A stretch of 39,016 bases of DNA from Muribaculaceae bacterium (GTDB lineage Bacteria; Bacteroidota; Bacteroidia; Bacteroidales; Muribaculaceae). Below are positions 23,254-32,020 of the stretch, piece after piece. The stretch's first letter is position 1. Each line of letters begins with the position of its first letter. The DNA lies in assembly GCA_020026215.1 (NCBI GenBank), contig JAHHQT010000008.1, positions 1 to 39,016 of the forward strand. Reading direction: 5' to 3'. A program made the translations under genes and the position numbers. Below the pieces are notes generated by a model, which was given only the letters and a program-made list of their open reading frames with translations, was not told the origin of the DNA and did no database searches.

Positions 23254-24450
23254 TTACAACTCAATGTCCTCATTGATGATTTCATGCCAAGGCAAACCTT
23301 GAACATTCAATTGTTCCAAGAATGGATCCGGATCGAATTCTTCTACGTTCCAAACACCCGGACGTTTCCATTTTCCTTGCAAGAACATCATTGCACCTGT
23401 CATGGCTGGAACACCTGTAGTGTAGCTGACAGCCTGCATACCTGTTTCCAAGAATGCTTCGTGGTGTGAACAGTTGTTGTAGATGTAGTAAGTCATTGGT
23501 TTGCCTTCTTTGTCCAAACCACTGATACGACAGCCGATTGATGTTTCGCCGGTATAGTTTTGACCTAATTCCTTAGGGTTAGGCAATACGGCTTTCAAGA
23601 ATTGGATAGGAACGATTTCCTGACCGTTGTAGTTGATAGGAACGATGCTTGCCATACCTATATCTTGGATTACGCGAAGGTGAGTCAAGTATTCTTGACC
23701 GAATGTCATCCAGAAACGAGCACGTTTGATGGTAGGGAAATTCTTGGTCAAACTTTCCAATTCTTCGTGATACATCAAATAAGATTCACGAGCACCGATA
23801 TTTGGATAGTTCAAAGGACGGTGAACAGACAATGGGTCTGTTTCAATCCATTTGCCATCTTGATAGTATTTACCGCGTTGAGTGATTTCGCGGATGTTGA
23901 TTTCAGGGTTGAAGTTAGTGGCGAAAGCCTTGCCGTGGTTACCTGCGTTGCAGTCCACGATGTCCAAGTGGTGCATTTCGCTGAAGTGGTGTTTGGCAGC
24001 ATAGGCAGTGTAAACGCCTGAAACTCCCGGGTCGAAACCGCAACCCAAGATAGCTGTCAAGCCTGCTTGTTCAAATCTTTCCTTATAAGCCCATTGCCAG
24101 CTATATTGGTATTTAGCTTCGTCAAGTGGTTCGTAGTTGGCTGTATCCAAGTAGTTGACACCGCATTCGAGACAAGCGTCCATAATAGTTAGGTCTTGGT
24201 ATGGTAAAGCCACATTAATCACAATGTCAGGGTTGTGCTTTTTGAACAACTCAACCAATTGTGGTACACTGTCGGCATCTACCGAGTCAGTTGTAATATT
24301 GTCTTTGCCGATAGCTTTGGCGATAGCGTCGCATTTGCTTTTTGTGCGTGATGCAAGTACTATTTCGTTGAAAACTTCCGGATTCTGTGCGCATTTGTGA
24401 GCCACTACAGTGCCGACACCACCTGCGCCGATAATTAATACTTTACTCAT
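23254..24450 (-). CDS. Saccharopine-dehydrogenase-family carboxynorspermidine/carboxyspermidine dehydrogenase
   Basis: This 398-aa enzyme should reductively condense aspartate semialdehyde with a diamine (putrescine or diaminopropane) using NADPH, the first step of the alternative spermidine/norspermidine pathway used by Bacteroidota. The N-terminus VLIIGAGGVGTVVAHKCA is the Rossmann nucleotide-binding loop (GAGGVG at 8-13), and LGCGFDPGVSGVYTAYAAKH, cited by its first residues, matches the family. Length is as expected. The partner decarboxylase gene is not in the window. Saccharopine dehydrogenase is the alternative annotation, but this short bacterial form fits the polyamine enzyme better. 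Confidence 0.88.
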   Translation of the reverse strand: MSKVLIIGAGGVGTVVAHKCAQNPEVFNEIVLASRTKSKCDAIAKAIGKDNITTDSVDADSVPQLVELFKKHNPDIVINVALPYQDLTIMDACLECGVNYLDTANYEPLDEAKYQYSWQWAYKERFEQAGLTAILGCGFDPGVSGVYTAYAAKHHFSEMHHLDIVDCNAGNHGKAFATNFNPEINIREITQRGKYYQDGKWIETDPLSVHRPLNYPNIGARESYLMYHEELESLTKNFPTIKRARFWMTFGQEYLTHLRVIQDIGMASIVPINYNGQEIVPIQFLKAVLPNPKELGQNYTGETSIGCRISGLDKEGKPMTYYIYNNCSHHEAFLETGMQAVSYTTGVPAMTGAMMFLQGKWKRPGVWNVEEFDPDPFLEQLNVQGLPWHEIINEDIEL

Positions 24451-24519
24451 TTACTTATCGTTAAAAAGATTATCTAATAAAATTATTTACAAAATAAATA
24501 AATTAAAGTAATATGTGAT

Positions 24520-25884
24520 TTATCCCAGTGACGACAATAGTGCCGAACTGACAAGCATATAAATCAACATACCGATAATATCATTTGAAATGGAGATGAA
24601 CGGACCTGTCGCCAAGGCCGGGTCAATCTTCAGTTTTTCTAATGTCAATGGAACGAATGTGCCGAACACGGATGCGAAAATCACCACAGAGAACAGTGAA
24701 AGAGATACTGCGATGGTGGTCACATTGGTCGGCTCTAAACGGAAACAGTTGTAAATGAATACTAACAATGAAATGGTCAAGGCATTGATGATACCTACGC
24801 CCATTTCCTTGCCTAACTGTTTGGAAGCGTGGCGCAAGTCCAAACTACCGTTTGCCAAGCCTTGTACGACGATAGCGGATGACTGGATACCGACGTTTCC
24901 TCCAGTACCACCAATCAATGGAATGAATAACGCCATTGTCGGGTTGGTTGCAAATCCTGCTTCGAATCCGCCCAGAATGACAGAGTTTGCCAAACCGCCA
25001 ATCATACCAATCAACAGCCAAGGCAAACGCGCTTTGGTCTGTGTGAAGATATTATCGCGGGTTTCAATGTCGGTAGAAAGACCGGAAGCCAATTGGTAGT
25101 CACGTTCGGTTTGTTCACGTGCTTCATCCATTACGTCGTCGAAGGTAATTCTACCTACCAAACGGCCAATGGAATCAACTACCGGCATGACAGCCAAGTC
25201 ATATTTTTCAAACGCAAGGACCACTTCGTCAATCGGCTCGTCGGTTTTCACCGAGATCAGTTCTGAGTCGTCCATCACGTGTTTAATCTTTGAGACTGAC
25301 GGGTGAGTGATAAGTTTCTTCAAGGGAAGGATGCCACGCAGTTTTTTGTCGTCGTCCACCACGTAAACATAGAAGATTTCGTCCATATCTTCTGCCTGTT
25401 CACGCATACGCTTGACGCATTCCGGCATACTCCAGTTCTCATTCACCACAATCATTTCCTTACCCATAAGGGCACCGGCCGTATCTTCATCGTATTTCAA
25501 CAAATCGATGATACTGCCAGCCTGCTCCACGTCGTCCACGTGCGAAAGTACCTCCTCCTGGTCTTCCTTGTCCAATTCTTGGATCAAGTCAACGGCATCG
25601 TCGGTGTCAAGGTGCTCGATGACGTGTTTCGCAATATCCTTATTAGGCATGTTCTCCAACAAGCGGTGACGATCCTCCTCGTCAAGTTCCATAAGCATCT
25701 CCGCTGCCGTGTCCTCATTCAATAAAGAAATGATAAATTCGGCATCGTCGGTGTCCAGCTGTTGGAGTAGTTCGGCAACATCCGCAGGGTGTAGGTCTTC
25801 AAGAATGGTCTTTGCACCTTCGCGGTCGTTGTTCTCTACTAATTGGTTTATGTTTTTTAGAAATTCTTCTGTAAATTCTTTCAT
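24520..25884 (-). CDS. mgtE: Magnesium transporter MgtE
   Basis: This 454-aa Mg2+ channel has the standard layout. An acidic helical N domain (about 1-130) has repeated LHPADVAELLQQL-type helices. A pair of CBS domains follows (about 133-255, with ALMGKEMIVVNENWSM and the second starting near VMDDSELISVKTDE). Five membrane helices end it (about 285-454, including the pore-lining GGTGGNVGIQSSAIVVQGLA region, cited by part). Cytoplasmic Mg2+ binding to the N and CBS domains gates the pore in characterised members. It starts 8 bp after rsmA and is co-transcribed with it. No Mg riboswitch was seen, and no clear terminator follows. Confidence 0.95.
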   Translation of the reverse strand: MKEFTEEFLKNINQLVENNDREGAKTILEDLHPADVAELLQQLDTDDAEFIISLLNEDTAAEMLMELDEEDRHRLLENMPNKDIAKHVIEHLDTDDAVDLIQELDKEDQEEVLSHVDDVEQAGSIIDLLKYDEDTAGALMGKEMIVVNENWSMPECVKRMREQAEDMDEIFYVYVVDDDKKLRGILPLKKLITHPSVSKIKHVMDDSELISVKTDEPIDEVVLAFEKYDLAVMPVVDSIGRLVGRITFDDVMDEAREQTERDYQLASGLSTDIETRDNIFTQTKARLPWLLIGMIGGLANSVILGGFEAGFATNPTMALFIPLIGGTGGNVGIQSSAIVVQGLANGSLDLRHASKQLGKEMGVGIINALTISLLVFIYNCFRLEPTNVTTIAVSLSLFSVVIFASVFGTFVPLTLEKLKIDPALATGPFISISNDIIGMLIYMLVSSALLSSLG

Positions 25885-25892
25885 CGCCCCGG

Positions 25893-26660
25893 CTATTTAA
25901 GCATTTGTGTTAATTTGATGAACTCTGCAACAGACAGTTGCTCCGGTCGTTTGTTGAAAATTTCGTCGTTCAAGATGGTTGGGTCTTGTGCCATTGAGCG
26001 CAAAGAGTTGCGCAAGGTCTTGCGTCTTTGCCCGAATGAAACTTTGACTATAGATTTGAATTTCTTTTCGTCACAGCCCAAGTCGGTCACGTTGTTGCGT
26101 ACAAGACGAATGACTCCCGACTTGACTTTCGGCGGTGGGTTGAACACGTTCTCCGAGACGGTGAATAGATATTCAATGTCGTACCAGGCTTGCAGCAATA
26201 CAGACAAAATACCGTAGGTCTTTGACCCCGGTTTTGCTGCGATACGTTCAGCCACTTCTTTTTGTAGCATACCGCTACAGCAGATGACCTGGTCGCGATA
26301 ATCCAAAACCTTGAAGAAAATTTGGGATGAAATATTATAAGGGTAATTACCGATGACATTGAATTTTTTGTCGCCATAAATCTGGTTCAAATCCAATTTC
26401 AAGAAGTCATCAGAAATTATTCTGTTATTTAGCTGAGGGAAATTACGCTGTAAATATTCGACAGATTCGGTGTCGAGTTCAACGACAGTCAAATCGTGTC
26501 CTTTCTCTATGAGATACTGAGTGAGTACTCCCATGCCGGGACCCACTTCCAAGGTCGGATATTTATTATAGTCGTTTAATGTGTCTGCAATTCTTTCCGC
26601 GACTGACAAATCGGTTAGAAAATGTTGTCCTAACGATTTCTTCGGTTTTACTTTCTGCAT
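25893..26660 (-). CDS. rsmA: 16S rRNA dimethyladenosine transferase RsmA (KsgA)
   Basis: This 255-aa enzyme dimethylates two adjacent adenines in helix 45 of 16S rRNA during small-subunit maturation. The N-terminus has KKSLGQHFLTD, SAM motif I is EVGPGMGVLTQYL (about 38-50), and the catalytic motif IV is NYPYNISS, a common variant of NLPYN. The C-terminal helical domain has FGQRRKTLRNSL. Length is normal. It precedes mgtE with an 8-bp gap and starts a two-gene operon, opposite in direction to the next gene. Confidence 0.96.
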   Translation of the reverse strand: MQKVKPKKSLGQHFLTDLSVAERIADTLNDYNKYPTLEVGPGMGVLTQYLIEKGHDLTVVELDTESVEYLQRNFPQLNNRIISDDFLKLDLNQIYGDKKFNVIGNYPYNISSQIFFKVLDYRDQVICCSGMLQKEVAERIAAKPGSKTYGILSVLLQAWYDIEYLFTVSENVFNPPPKVKSGVIRLVRNNVTDLGCDEKKFKSIVKVSFGQRRKTLRNSLRSMAQDPTILNDEIFNKRPEQLSVAEFIKLTQMLK

Positions 26661-26829
26661 TACAATATCCGTTTTTTAGGTTGGAACTTGGCGGAATTTA
26701 TATTCCTAAAAACTATCTCTATGTCTGACAGGGCAAAATCGTAATGGCTTTTGCCTTGTCTTTTGCGTTCGACAGGCTACGCTTCGGTTAAAAAAATAAA
26801 AGTTTCTTTTTTTTCCACTCAGCTTGCAC

Positions 26830-26837
26830 TATCTTTG
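26830..26837 (+). promoter_or_regulatory. -7 promoter motif of the UPF0104-type membrane-protein gene
   Basis: TATCTTTG matches TAnnTTTG. It lies downstream of the first in-frame ATG (26751), so that ATG cannot be the start if this promoter is used. Confidence 0.5.
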
Positions 26838-26861
26838 CGACCGACAAAGTTAAAAAATATT

Positions 26862-27932
26862 TTGGAAACATTCAATAACATAAAAAGCGATACTGAAAAT
26901 AAATTCGGATTAAAAAAGATTTTCAGTTATATCCTTAAAATAGGATTGCCGATTGTAATCGGAGTATGTTTGTTCTATTGGCTTTACAGCAATGTCGATA
27001 TGGACGAAATGAGTAAGATTTTGCGCTATGACGTGAATTATTTCTGGATTGGTGTGATGTTGGTAATCAGCACATTCAGCCACGTATTCCGTGCATTCAG
27101 ATGGCGTTTGCAGTTGAAGGCAATCGGTGTGGATGCTCCGCGAGGTGCTTTGATTGTTTCTATTTTCGGAACTTATGCCTTGAACTTGCTTTTCCCACGT
27201 TTGGGCGAAGTGTGGCGTTGCAGTTACATCGCAAAACGCGAAAACGCATCGTTTACCAAGGTGGTAGGCTCTATGGTAGCTGACCGTTTGTCAGATACTT
27301 TGACTGTATTGACTTTGACTTTGGTGACTGTTCTGTTGGCGACAGAGGCTTTTGAACAATTCTTTACCACCTTCCCACAAGTGAAAGACGGAATGATAAA
27401 TACATTGACATCTCCGGCTCTTTGGACTGTTGTGGCATTGGGCATTATTGGCTTGGTTCTGTTGTTCAAGTTCGGCAAGAATAACAAATTGGTCTTGAAG
27501 GTAAAAGAAATGTTGACCAATATTTGGCAAGGATTCGGTGCCATTACTAAAATGGAAGGCAAGTGGTTGTTCTTGATGTACACACTTTTGATTTGGGGAT
27601 GTTATTTTACTCAATTATATGTTTGTTTCTTCGCATTCGATTTTACCAGCGGATTGGGCGTGATTTGTGCTTTGGTCTGCTTCGTATTGAGTAGTATCAG
27701 TATGGGTATTCCTACTAACGGTGGATTGGGTGCATGGCACATGGCTATTATTTTCGGTCTGTCACTTTACGGTGTGGGCGAATTCTCATTCAGCAGTCCT
27801 GATGCGAGAGCATCTGCATTTGCCATGTTGGTTTGGGGAACTCAAACATTGTTGCTGATATTGTTGGGTATCTATACTTACGTGTATATTGCCATGGACA
27901 AGTCAGCCAAGAAACAACTTAAAAAAGATTAG
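26862..27932 (+). CDS. UPF0104/lysylphosphatidylglycerol-synthase-TM-like membrane protein
   Basis: This polytopic inner-membrane protein (356 aa from the TTG at 26862) belongs to the family of the lysyl-PG synthase membrane domain and AglD/YbhN proteins, thought to flip or handle lipid-linked substrates. About eight hydrophobic spans are visible, starting with IGLPIVIGVCLFYWLY. The conserved FLxxxFRAFRWRLQL-like segment appears as HVFRAFRWRLQLKAIG, and GTYALNLLFPRLGEVWRCSYI is the family signature region. No soluble synthetase domain is present, so lysyl transfer is unlikely. The start is uncertain: no ATG lies between the promoter motif and the first membrane span, so TTG is favoured. The next gene follows by 14 bp. 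Confidence 0.8.
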   Translation: METFNNIKSDTENKFGLKKIFSYILKIGLPIVIGVCLFYWLYSNVDMDEMSKILRYDVNYFWIGVMLVISTFSHVFRAFRWRLQLKAIGVDAPRGALIVSIFGTYALNLLFPRLGEVWRCSYIAKRENASFTKVVGSMVADRLSDTLTVLTLTLVTVLLATEAFEQFFTTFPQVKDGMINTLTSPALWTVVALGIIGLVLLFKFGKNNKLVLKVKEMLTNIWQGFGAITKMEGKWLFLMYTLLIWGCYFTQLYVCFFAFDFTSGLGVICALVCFVLSSISMGIPTNGGLGAWHMAIIFGLSLYGVGEFSFSSPDARASAFAMLVWGTQTLLLILLGIYTYVYIAMDKSAKKQLKKD

Positions 27933-27946
27933 GGGAAATTTGATAT

Positions 27947-28516
27947 ATGGCACTAAAATTTGATGATTATTTCGAGGAAAATGAGGAGGAGCGTCAGAGA
28001 GACGCTGACATGATTGAACTCGACAAGAAAAGAGAAGCTAAACAAAAGAAAGAGGAAGAGGCAAAAGCCCGAGCTGACGAGGATATTGAAGACACTTTTA
28101 TTATTCCCAATTCTCACCGTCGCAAGAAATTGTGGATGCGTTGGTCGGTCGTTGTCGTACTTTTGCTGATTGCCTATATTGTGGTTAACAATATGTACTT
28201 TACTCCTCTGGTCAAGGAAGGTCAGATTCGCGGCTATATTGTGAAAATGGAGAAAGTGGGACAGTTCTTCGATTCCTATGAAGGAGAGTTGGTGATGGAC
28301 AACCGTCAGGTGTCGGGCGATACTACTTCCAATGTGTTCAATTTCTCATTGACCGACGAGGTTTTGGGTGAAAAGCTGATGGACTCAATGGCGAAAGACA
28401 GTGCCGTGGTGATGACTTACCGCCGTTACGGAAACGCCCTGCCTTGGCGTGGCAATTCCGAAGTGGAAGTTTACGATGCACATTTGGTCAAACTCCTCAG
28501 CAAGAAAAGAAAATAG
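27947..28516 (+). CDS. Single-span membrane protein with charged N-terminal coiled coil, unknown function
   Basis: This 189-aa protein has a highly charged first 60 residues (EENEEERQRDADMIELDKKRE onward, coiled-coil-like), one hydrophobic span at about 67-82 (VVVVLLLIAYIVV) and an extracytoplasmic domain of about 105 residues with no recognised family. It is 14 bp downstream of the UPF0104-type gene, so the two are co-transcribed and may act together in the envelope. A terminator follows. Confidence 0.75.
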   Translation: MALKFDDYFEENEEERQRDADMIELDKKREAKQKKEEEAKARADEDIEDTFIIPNSHRRKKLWMRWSVVVVLLLIAYIVVNNMYFTPLVKEGQIRGYIVKMEKVGQFFDSYEGELVMDNRQVSGDTTSNVFNFSLTDEVLGEKLMDSMAKDSAVVMTYRRYGNALPWRGNSEVEVYDAHLVKLLSKKRK

Positions 28517-28541
28517 TTGATTTCAGCGCGATAAAAGAAAG

Positions 28542-28573
28542 GCAGGTTGCTCCATTGGGCAATCTGCTTTTTG
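28542..28573 (+). terminator. Intrinsic terminator after the 189-aa membrane-protein gene
   Basis: GCAGGTTGC and GCAATCTGC form a 9-bp stem with one G-U pair and an 8-nt loop, followed by T-rich sequence. The rest of 28517-28685 shows no gene. Confidence 0.75.
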
Positions 28574-28685
28574 TATTTTTTTGCCCGTTCAAGTCAGGGT
28601 GTAAAAAAGCCTCCTTACGCCTATCAGCAGGTTTGTGGAGGCAAAAAATATAAGATTATGAAAAAGATTTGTATTGATTAGATTG

Positions 28686-29123
28686 TTATAGGCGGAAGGC
28701 AATAGGTAAAAAACACCTTACCGGCACTTCTACGCCTTTAAACTTACCGGCAATCCAATCCGGCATGTTGGAGATGATGCGCACAGCTTCTTTGTTTAGA
28801 GAAGGATGAGCGCCTTTTATTACAGAAACGTTGCAAATAGAACCATCGTCGTTGACGATGAAACTGCAAATCACACGGCCTTGGATTCCCTTTTCGTAAG
28901 CATCGTAAGGATACATACGGGTCTTGTTGATAAAATTGACCATTGCTCTGTCTCCACCCGGAAATTGAGGTTGGACATCTACATAGTCGTATTCATAGAC
29001 ATCTACATAGGTTGAATGCGAGCATCTGCTGCTTTCCACAGCAACTCTTGTCATTTGGCCGAAAGCCGGCAATGCGAACATAACCATTGCAAGAGTGATT
29101 ATATGTTGATAGAATTTGAACAT
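28686..29123 (-). CDS. Periplasmic TonB C-terminal domain protein
   Basis: From the ATG at 29123 the protein is 145 aa with a signal peptide (MFKFYQHIITLAMVMFALPAFGQ, cleaved after AFG). The rest is a TonB C-terminal domain: PQFPGGDRAMVNFINKTRMYP, then GIQGRVICSFIVNDDGSI and VSVIKGAHPSLNKEAVRII, cited here in pieces. The longer frame from 29204 adds an unlikely N-terminus before the signal peptide. Unlike standard TonB there is no cytoplasmic anchor or proline-rich spacer, so it is not a classic energy transducer. The exact role is unknown. Confidence 0.8.
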   Translation of the reverse strand: MFKFYQHIITLAMVMFALPAFGQMTRVAVESSRCSHSTYVDVYEYDYVDVQPQFPGGDRAMVNFINKTRMYPYDAYEKGIQGRVICSFIVNDDGSICNVSVIKGAHPSLNKEAVRIISNMPDWIAGKFKGVEVPVRCFLPIAFRL

Positions 29124-29329
29124 TTTAAAAACACTAAAAATATAATTTTGAAAGGAATTTGTGTTATTCATTTCTTTGTCTAAAATGCATAATCTCCTCA
29201 TCATTCTTCTGCAAAAATAAAAATGTTTCTCTTTAGAAACAATAGTAAAAGTCTAATTTTGTGCTTATTTGGTTTTGTTTTGGATTTTTTTACAATCTGT
29301 TTCCGCTTTTATAATTGCGTTAAATTTCG

Positions 29330-29337
29330 TAATTTTG
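29330..29337 (+). promoter_or_regulatory. -7 promoter motif of the porQ operon
   Basis: TAATTTTG matches TAnnTTTG, about 89 bp before the porQ ATG. The gap 29124-29425 between the divergent genes holds no ORF of note. Confidence 0.45.
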
Positions 29338-29425
29338 AGGGCAATTATTGAGAGCTCGATATACTATTCGTTTGGTAGTATCGTTATATATAAATATTGG
29401 ATTTAATTGTGATTTCAGATATTTT

Positions 29426-30454
29426 ATGAAAATTCAAAAATTAATATATCTTTTTATGGCTGTTGTATTTACATCGTTCCTGCCTTTGCAGGCTCAAGAT
29501 GGAAGATCGGCCTATAATTTTCTGAATACCACTATTTCCTCGCACGCTTATGGTTTGGGTGGGGTGAACATCTCCATCATCGATGACGATATTAACTTGT
29601 ATGAACAGAATCCTGCCTTGATGGGGCCTGAAATTGACATGCAGGTAGGTATGAGCTATATGCGATATTTGGGTGGTAGTAATTTTGCTTCTGTGAAGTT
29701 TGCGAAGGAAGCGGGGGAACATGCGGCTTGGTCGGCAGGCGTGCAGTATTTCGGCTACGGCGAAATGAAGATGACCGACGTTGAGGGAAACATCAACGGT
29801 ACGTTTAGCGCGCACGATATGGCTTTTACAGGTGCTTATTCCCATGATTTCAACGAATATTTTCGTGGCGGTATTGCCTTGAAAATGCTTTACTCCAGCT
29901 ACGATGAATATACAGCTTTTGCCATGGCTGCCGATTTGGGGGTGAACTATTATCACTCCGACAAGGATTTGTCTTTGTCATTGGTTGCCAAGAATCTGGG
30001 AGGGCAGTTGAAACGATTCAATGAACGTTACGACCGATTGCCTATTGATGTGCAGTTGGGCTATACCCAATCTATCAAGAATGGGCCATTTCGTGTTTCT
30101 ATCACTGCCTACAATCTGACAAAATGGAAATTGCCTTATTATGCACGCGAAGACGAAAACGACCCTTATTCATCCTTGGTGTTGAAGGACAAGTTTGTGA
30201 GCAATTTCTTCCGTCACATGATTTTTGCATTAGAATATGCTCCGTCCGAAAAATTCTATGTCGGATTGGGCTATAACCATAAGACCAAAACTGATATGAC
30301 TACCTTCTCGCGCAATTTCCTTTCGGGATTTTCGGCTGCTGCCGGACTGAATACCTCGAAATTTCGTGTGGGCATTGCCTTTGCGCAACCTCATATCGGC
30401 GGTACGACTTTTATGGTGAACTTGTCAACCAACCTATACGAATTTAGAAAATAA
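29426..30454 (+). CDS. porQ: Type IX secretion system protein PorQ
   Basis: This 342-aa outer-membrane beta-barrel protein is of the PorV/PorQ group of the type IX secretion system, where PorQ acts with PorU/V/Z in processing and attaching cargo at the surface. It has a signal peptide (MKIQKLIYLFMAVVFTSFLPLQAQ) and then the family opening SAYNFLNTTISSHAYGLGGVNISI with NPALMGPEID, cited in pieces. It ends with an aromatic barrel strand, NLSTNLYEFRK. The start at 29426 is preferred because the 26 residues upstream do not look like a signal peptide. It overlaps cmk by one base (TAATG), and the porQ-cmk-ispH order is conserved in Bacteroidota. No other T9SS genes are in view. Confidence 0.85.
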   Translation: MKIQKLIYLFMAVVFTSFLPLQAQDGRSAYNFLNTTISSHAYGLGGVNISIIDDDINLYEQNPALMGPEIDMQVGMSYMRYLGGSNFASVKFAKEAGEHAAWSAGVQYFGYGEMKMTDVEGNINGTFSAHDMAFTGAYSHDFNEYFRGGIALKMLYSSYDEYTAFAMAADLGVNYYHSDKDLSLSLVAKNLGGQLKRFNERYDRLPIDVQLGYTQSIKNGPFRVSITAYNLTKWKLPYYAREDENDPYSSLVLKDKFVSNFFRHMIFALEYAPSEKFYVGLGYNHKTKTDMTTFSRNFLSGFSAAAGLNTSKFRVGIAFAQPHIGGTTFMVNLSTNLYEFRK

Positions 30455-31146
30455 TGGAAAATAAAAAAATCATCATAGCCATTGACGGTTTCTCATCAAC
30501 CGGTAAAAGTACAATGGCAAAAAAATTGGCGAAGACTGTAGGATATGCTTATATCGACAGTGGAGCCATGTATCGTGCTGTAACTCTTTATTGCCTTGAG
30601 AACGGCTTGTTTAACGGCTCTGAATTGGACGTTGCGAAATTGGAAGCCTCATTGAACGACTTGTCCATCACTTTTGGGGTCAACGAAGCAGGAGGTACAG
30701 AAACTTACCTGAACGGCAAGAATGTGGAGAAGGAAATTCGCCAAATGGCTGTTTCTTCAAAGGTGAGCATCGTGGCTGCCATTCCAGCCGTACGCCGTGC
30801 ATTGGTATTGCAACAACAGGCTTTTGGCAAGGAAAAAGGTATTGTCATGGACGGCCGTGACATTGGTACTACTGTATTTCCAATGGCTGAAATGAAAGTC
30901 TATGTCAATGCTTCTGCTGAAACACGTGCACAACGCCGTTTCGACGAATTGCGCGGAAAAGGAGATACTACCACTACCTACGAAGAAGTCTATAAGAATG
31001 TTTGCGAACGCGACTACATTGATTCTCATCGTGAGGAAAGTCCGTTGCGCCAGGCAGAAGATGCAGTGGTACTTGACAATTCAAATATGACTATCGAAGA
31101 ACAGGATGCATGGCTGCTTGACCTGTTCAACAGACTAACGAAATAA
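30454..31146 (+). CDS. cmk: Cytidylate kinase
   Basis: This 230-aa kinase phosphorylates CMP and dCMP with ATP. The P-loop is GFSSTGKST (12-20), followed by the substrate site YIDSGAMYRAVTLY (about 34-47) and the GRDIGT loop (about 133-138) that closes over the nucleotide. The lid arginines lie in ETRAQRRFDEL. The length is normal. It shares one base with the porQ stop (TAATG) and is followed after 10 bp by ispH, so translation is coupled within one operon. Confidence 0.96.
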   Translation: MENKKIIIAIDGFSSTGKSTMAKKLAKTVGYAYIDSGAMYRAVTLYCLENGLFNGSELDVAKLEASLNDLSITFGVNEAGGTETYLNGKNVEKEIRQMAVSSKVSIVAAIPAVRRALVLQQQAFGKEKGIVMDGRDIGTTVFPMAEMKVYVNASAETRAQRRFDELRGKGDTTTTYEEVYKNVCERDYIDSHREESPLRQAEDAVVLDNSNMTIEEQDAWLLDLFNRLTK

Positions 31147-31156
31147 TGATGGATTT

Positions 31157-32020
31157 ATGGCTCATGTAGAAATAGACAGTGATTCCGGGTTCTGTCCGGG
31201 TGTGGTGACAGCCATACGCAAGGCGGAAGCGGAATTGGAAAAGTCGGGCACATTGTATTGTCTTGGCGATATTGTGCATAACTCAAATGAAGTGGAACGC
31301 TTGAAGCAAAAAGGCTTGATTACGATTACCCACGAAGATTTGAAGAATCTGCATAATGTAAAGGTGCTTTTGCGCGCACACGGTGAGCCTCCAACAACTT
31401 ACGAAATAGCACGCCAAAATGGTATCGAAATCATTGATGCCACTTGCCCTGTGGTCTTGAAATTGCAACAGCGCATACACAAGTCGTTCACCTCAGAGGC
31501 TCATCCGCAAATCGTCATTTACGGGAAGTTGGGCCATGCCGAAGTAAACGGTTTGGTCGGTCAGACCGGTGGCGAGGCTGTGGTCGTTGAGGATATTTCG
31601 GGTGTGGATAAGGTGGATTTCAGCAGAAATATTGCCTTGTATTCACAGACTACGAAATCACGCGAAGGCTTGAAGGAAATCGAAGAGGAAATCATGCGCC
31701 GCCAGCCGAAAGGCGAATTTGAGTGTCACGACACTATCTGTCGTCAGGTGGCTAACCGTATGCCTCGTTTGCATAAGTTTGCAGGAGCGCACGAACTGAT
31801 TCTTTTTGTCAGTGGTAAGAAGAGCAGTAACGGTATGATTCTTTATACTGAATGCAAGTCGGTCAATCCGAATACGAAAATGATTTATTCCGAACACGAC
31901 ATTGACGAAAAATGGCTGGAGAATGTGGAAACCATCGGCATTTGCGGTGCTACTTCCACTCCGTCGTGGTTGATGGACAATGTGAAACAATACGTAACGA
32001 AACTCCTTGAAAACCGATGA
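31157..32020 (+). CDS. ispH: 4-hydroxy-3-methylbut-2-enyl diphosphate reductase
   Basis: This 287-aa iron-sulfur enzyme makes IPP and DMAPP in the last step of the MEP isoprenoid pathway. The three cluster cysteines are recognisable: C13 (SGFCPGVV), C97 (DATCPVV) and C195 (HDTICRQVANR). Histidines of the active site appear in VHNSNEV, AHGEPP and LGHAEVNG. The end CGATSTPSWLM corresponds to the conserved GASTP motif. The length fits the short Bacteroidota form. It is the third gene of the porQ operon and overlaps the next gene by 14 bp. Confidence 0.95.
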   Translation: MAHVEIDSDSGFCPGVVTAIRKAEAELEKSGTLYCLGDIVHNSNEVERLKQKGLITITHEDLKNLHNVKVLLRAHGEPPTTYEIARQNGIEIIDATCPVVLKLQQRIHKSFTSEAHPQIVIYGKLGHAEVNGLVGQTGGEAVVVEDISGVDKVDFSRNIALYSQTTKSREGLKEIEEEIMRRQPKGEFECHDTICRQVANRMPRLHKFAGAHELILFVSGKKSSNGMILYTECKSVNPNTKMIYSEHDIDEKWLENVETIGICGATSTPSWLMDNVKQYVTKLLENR

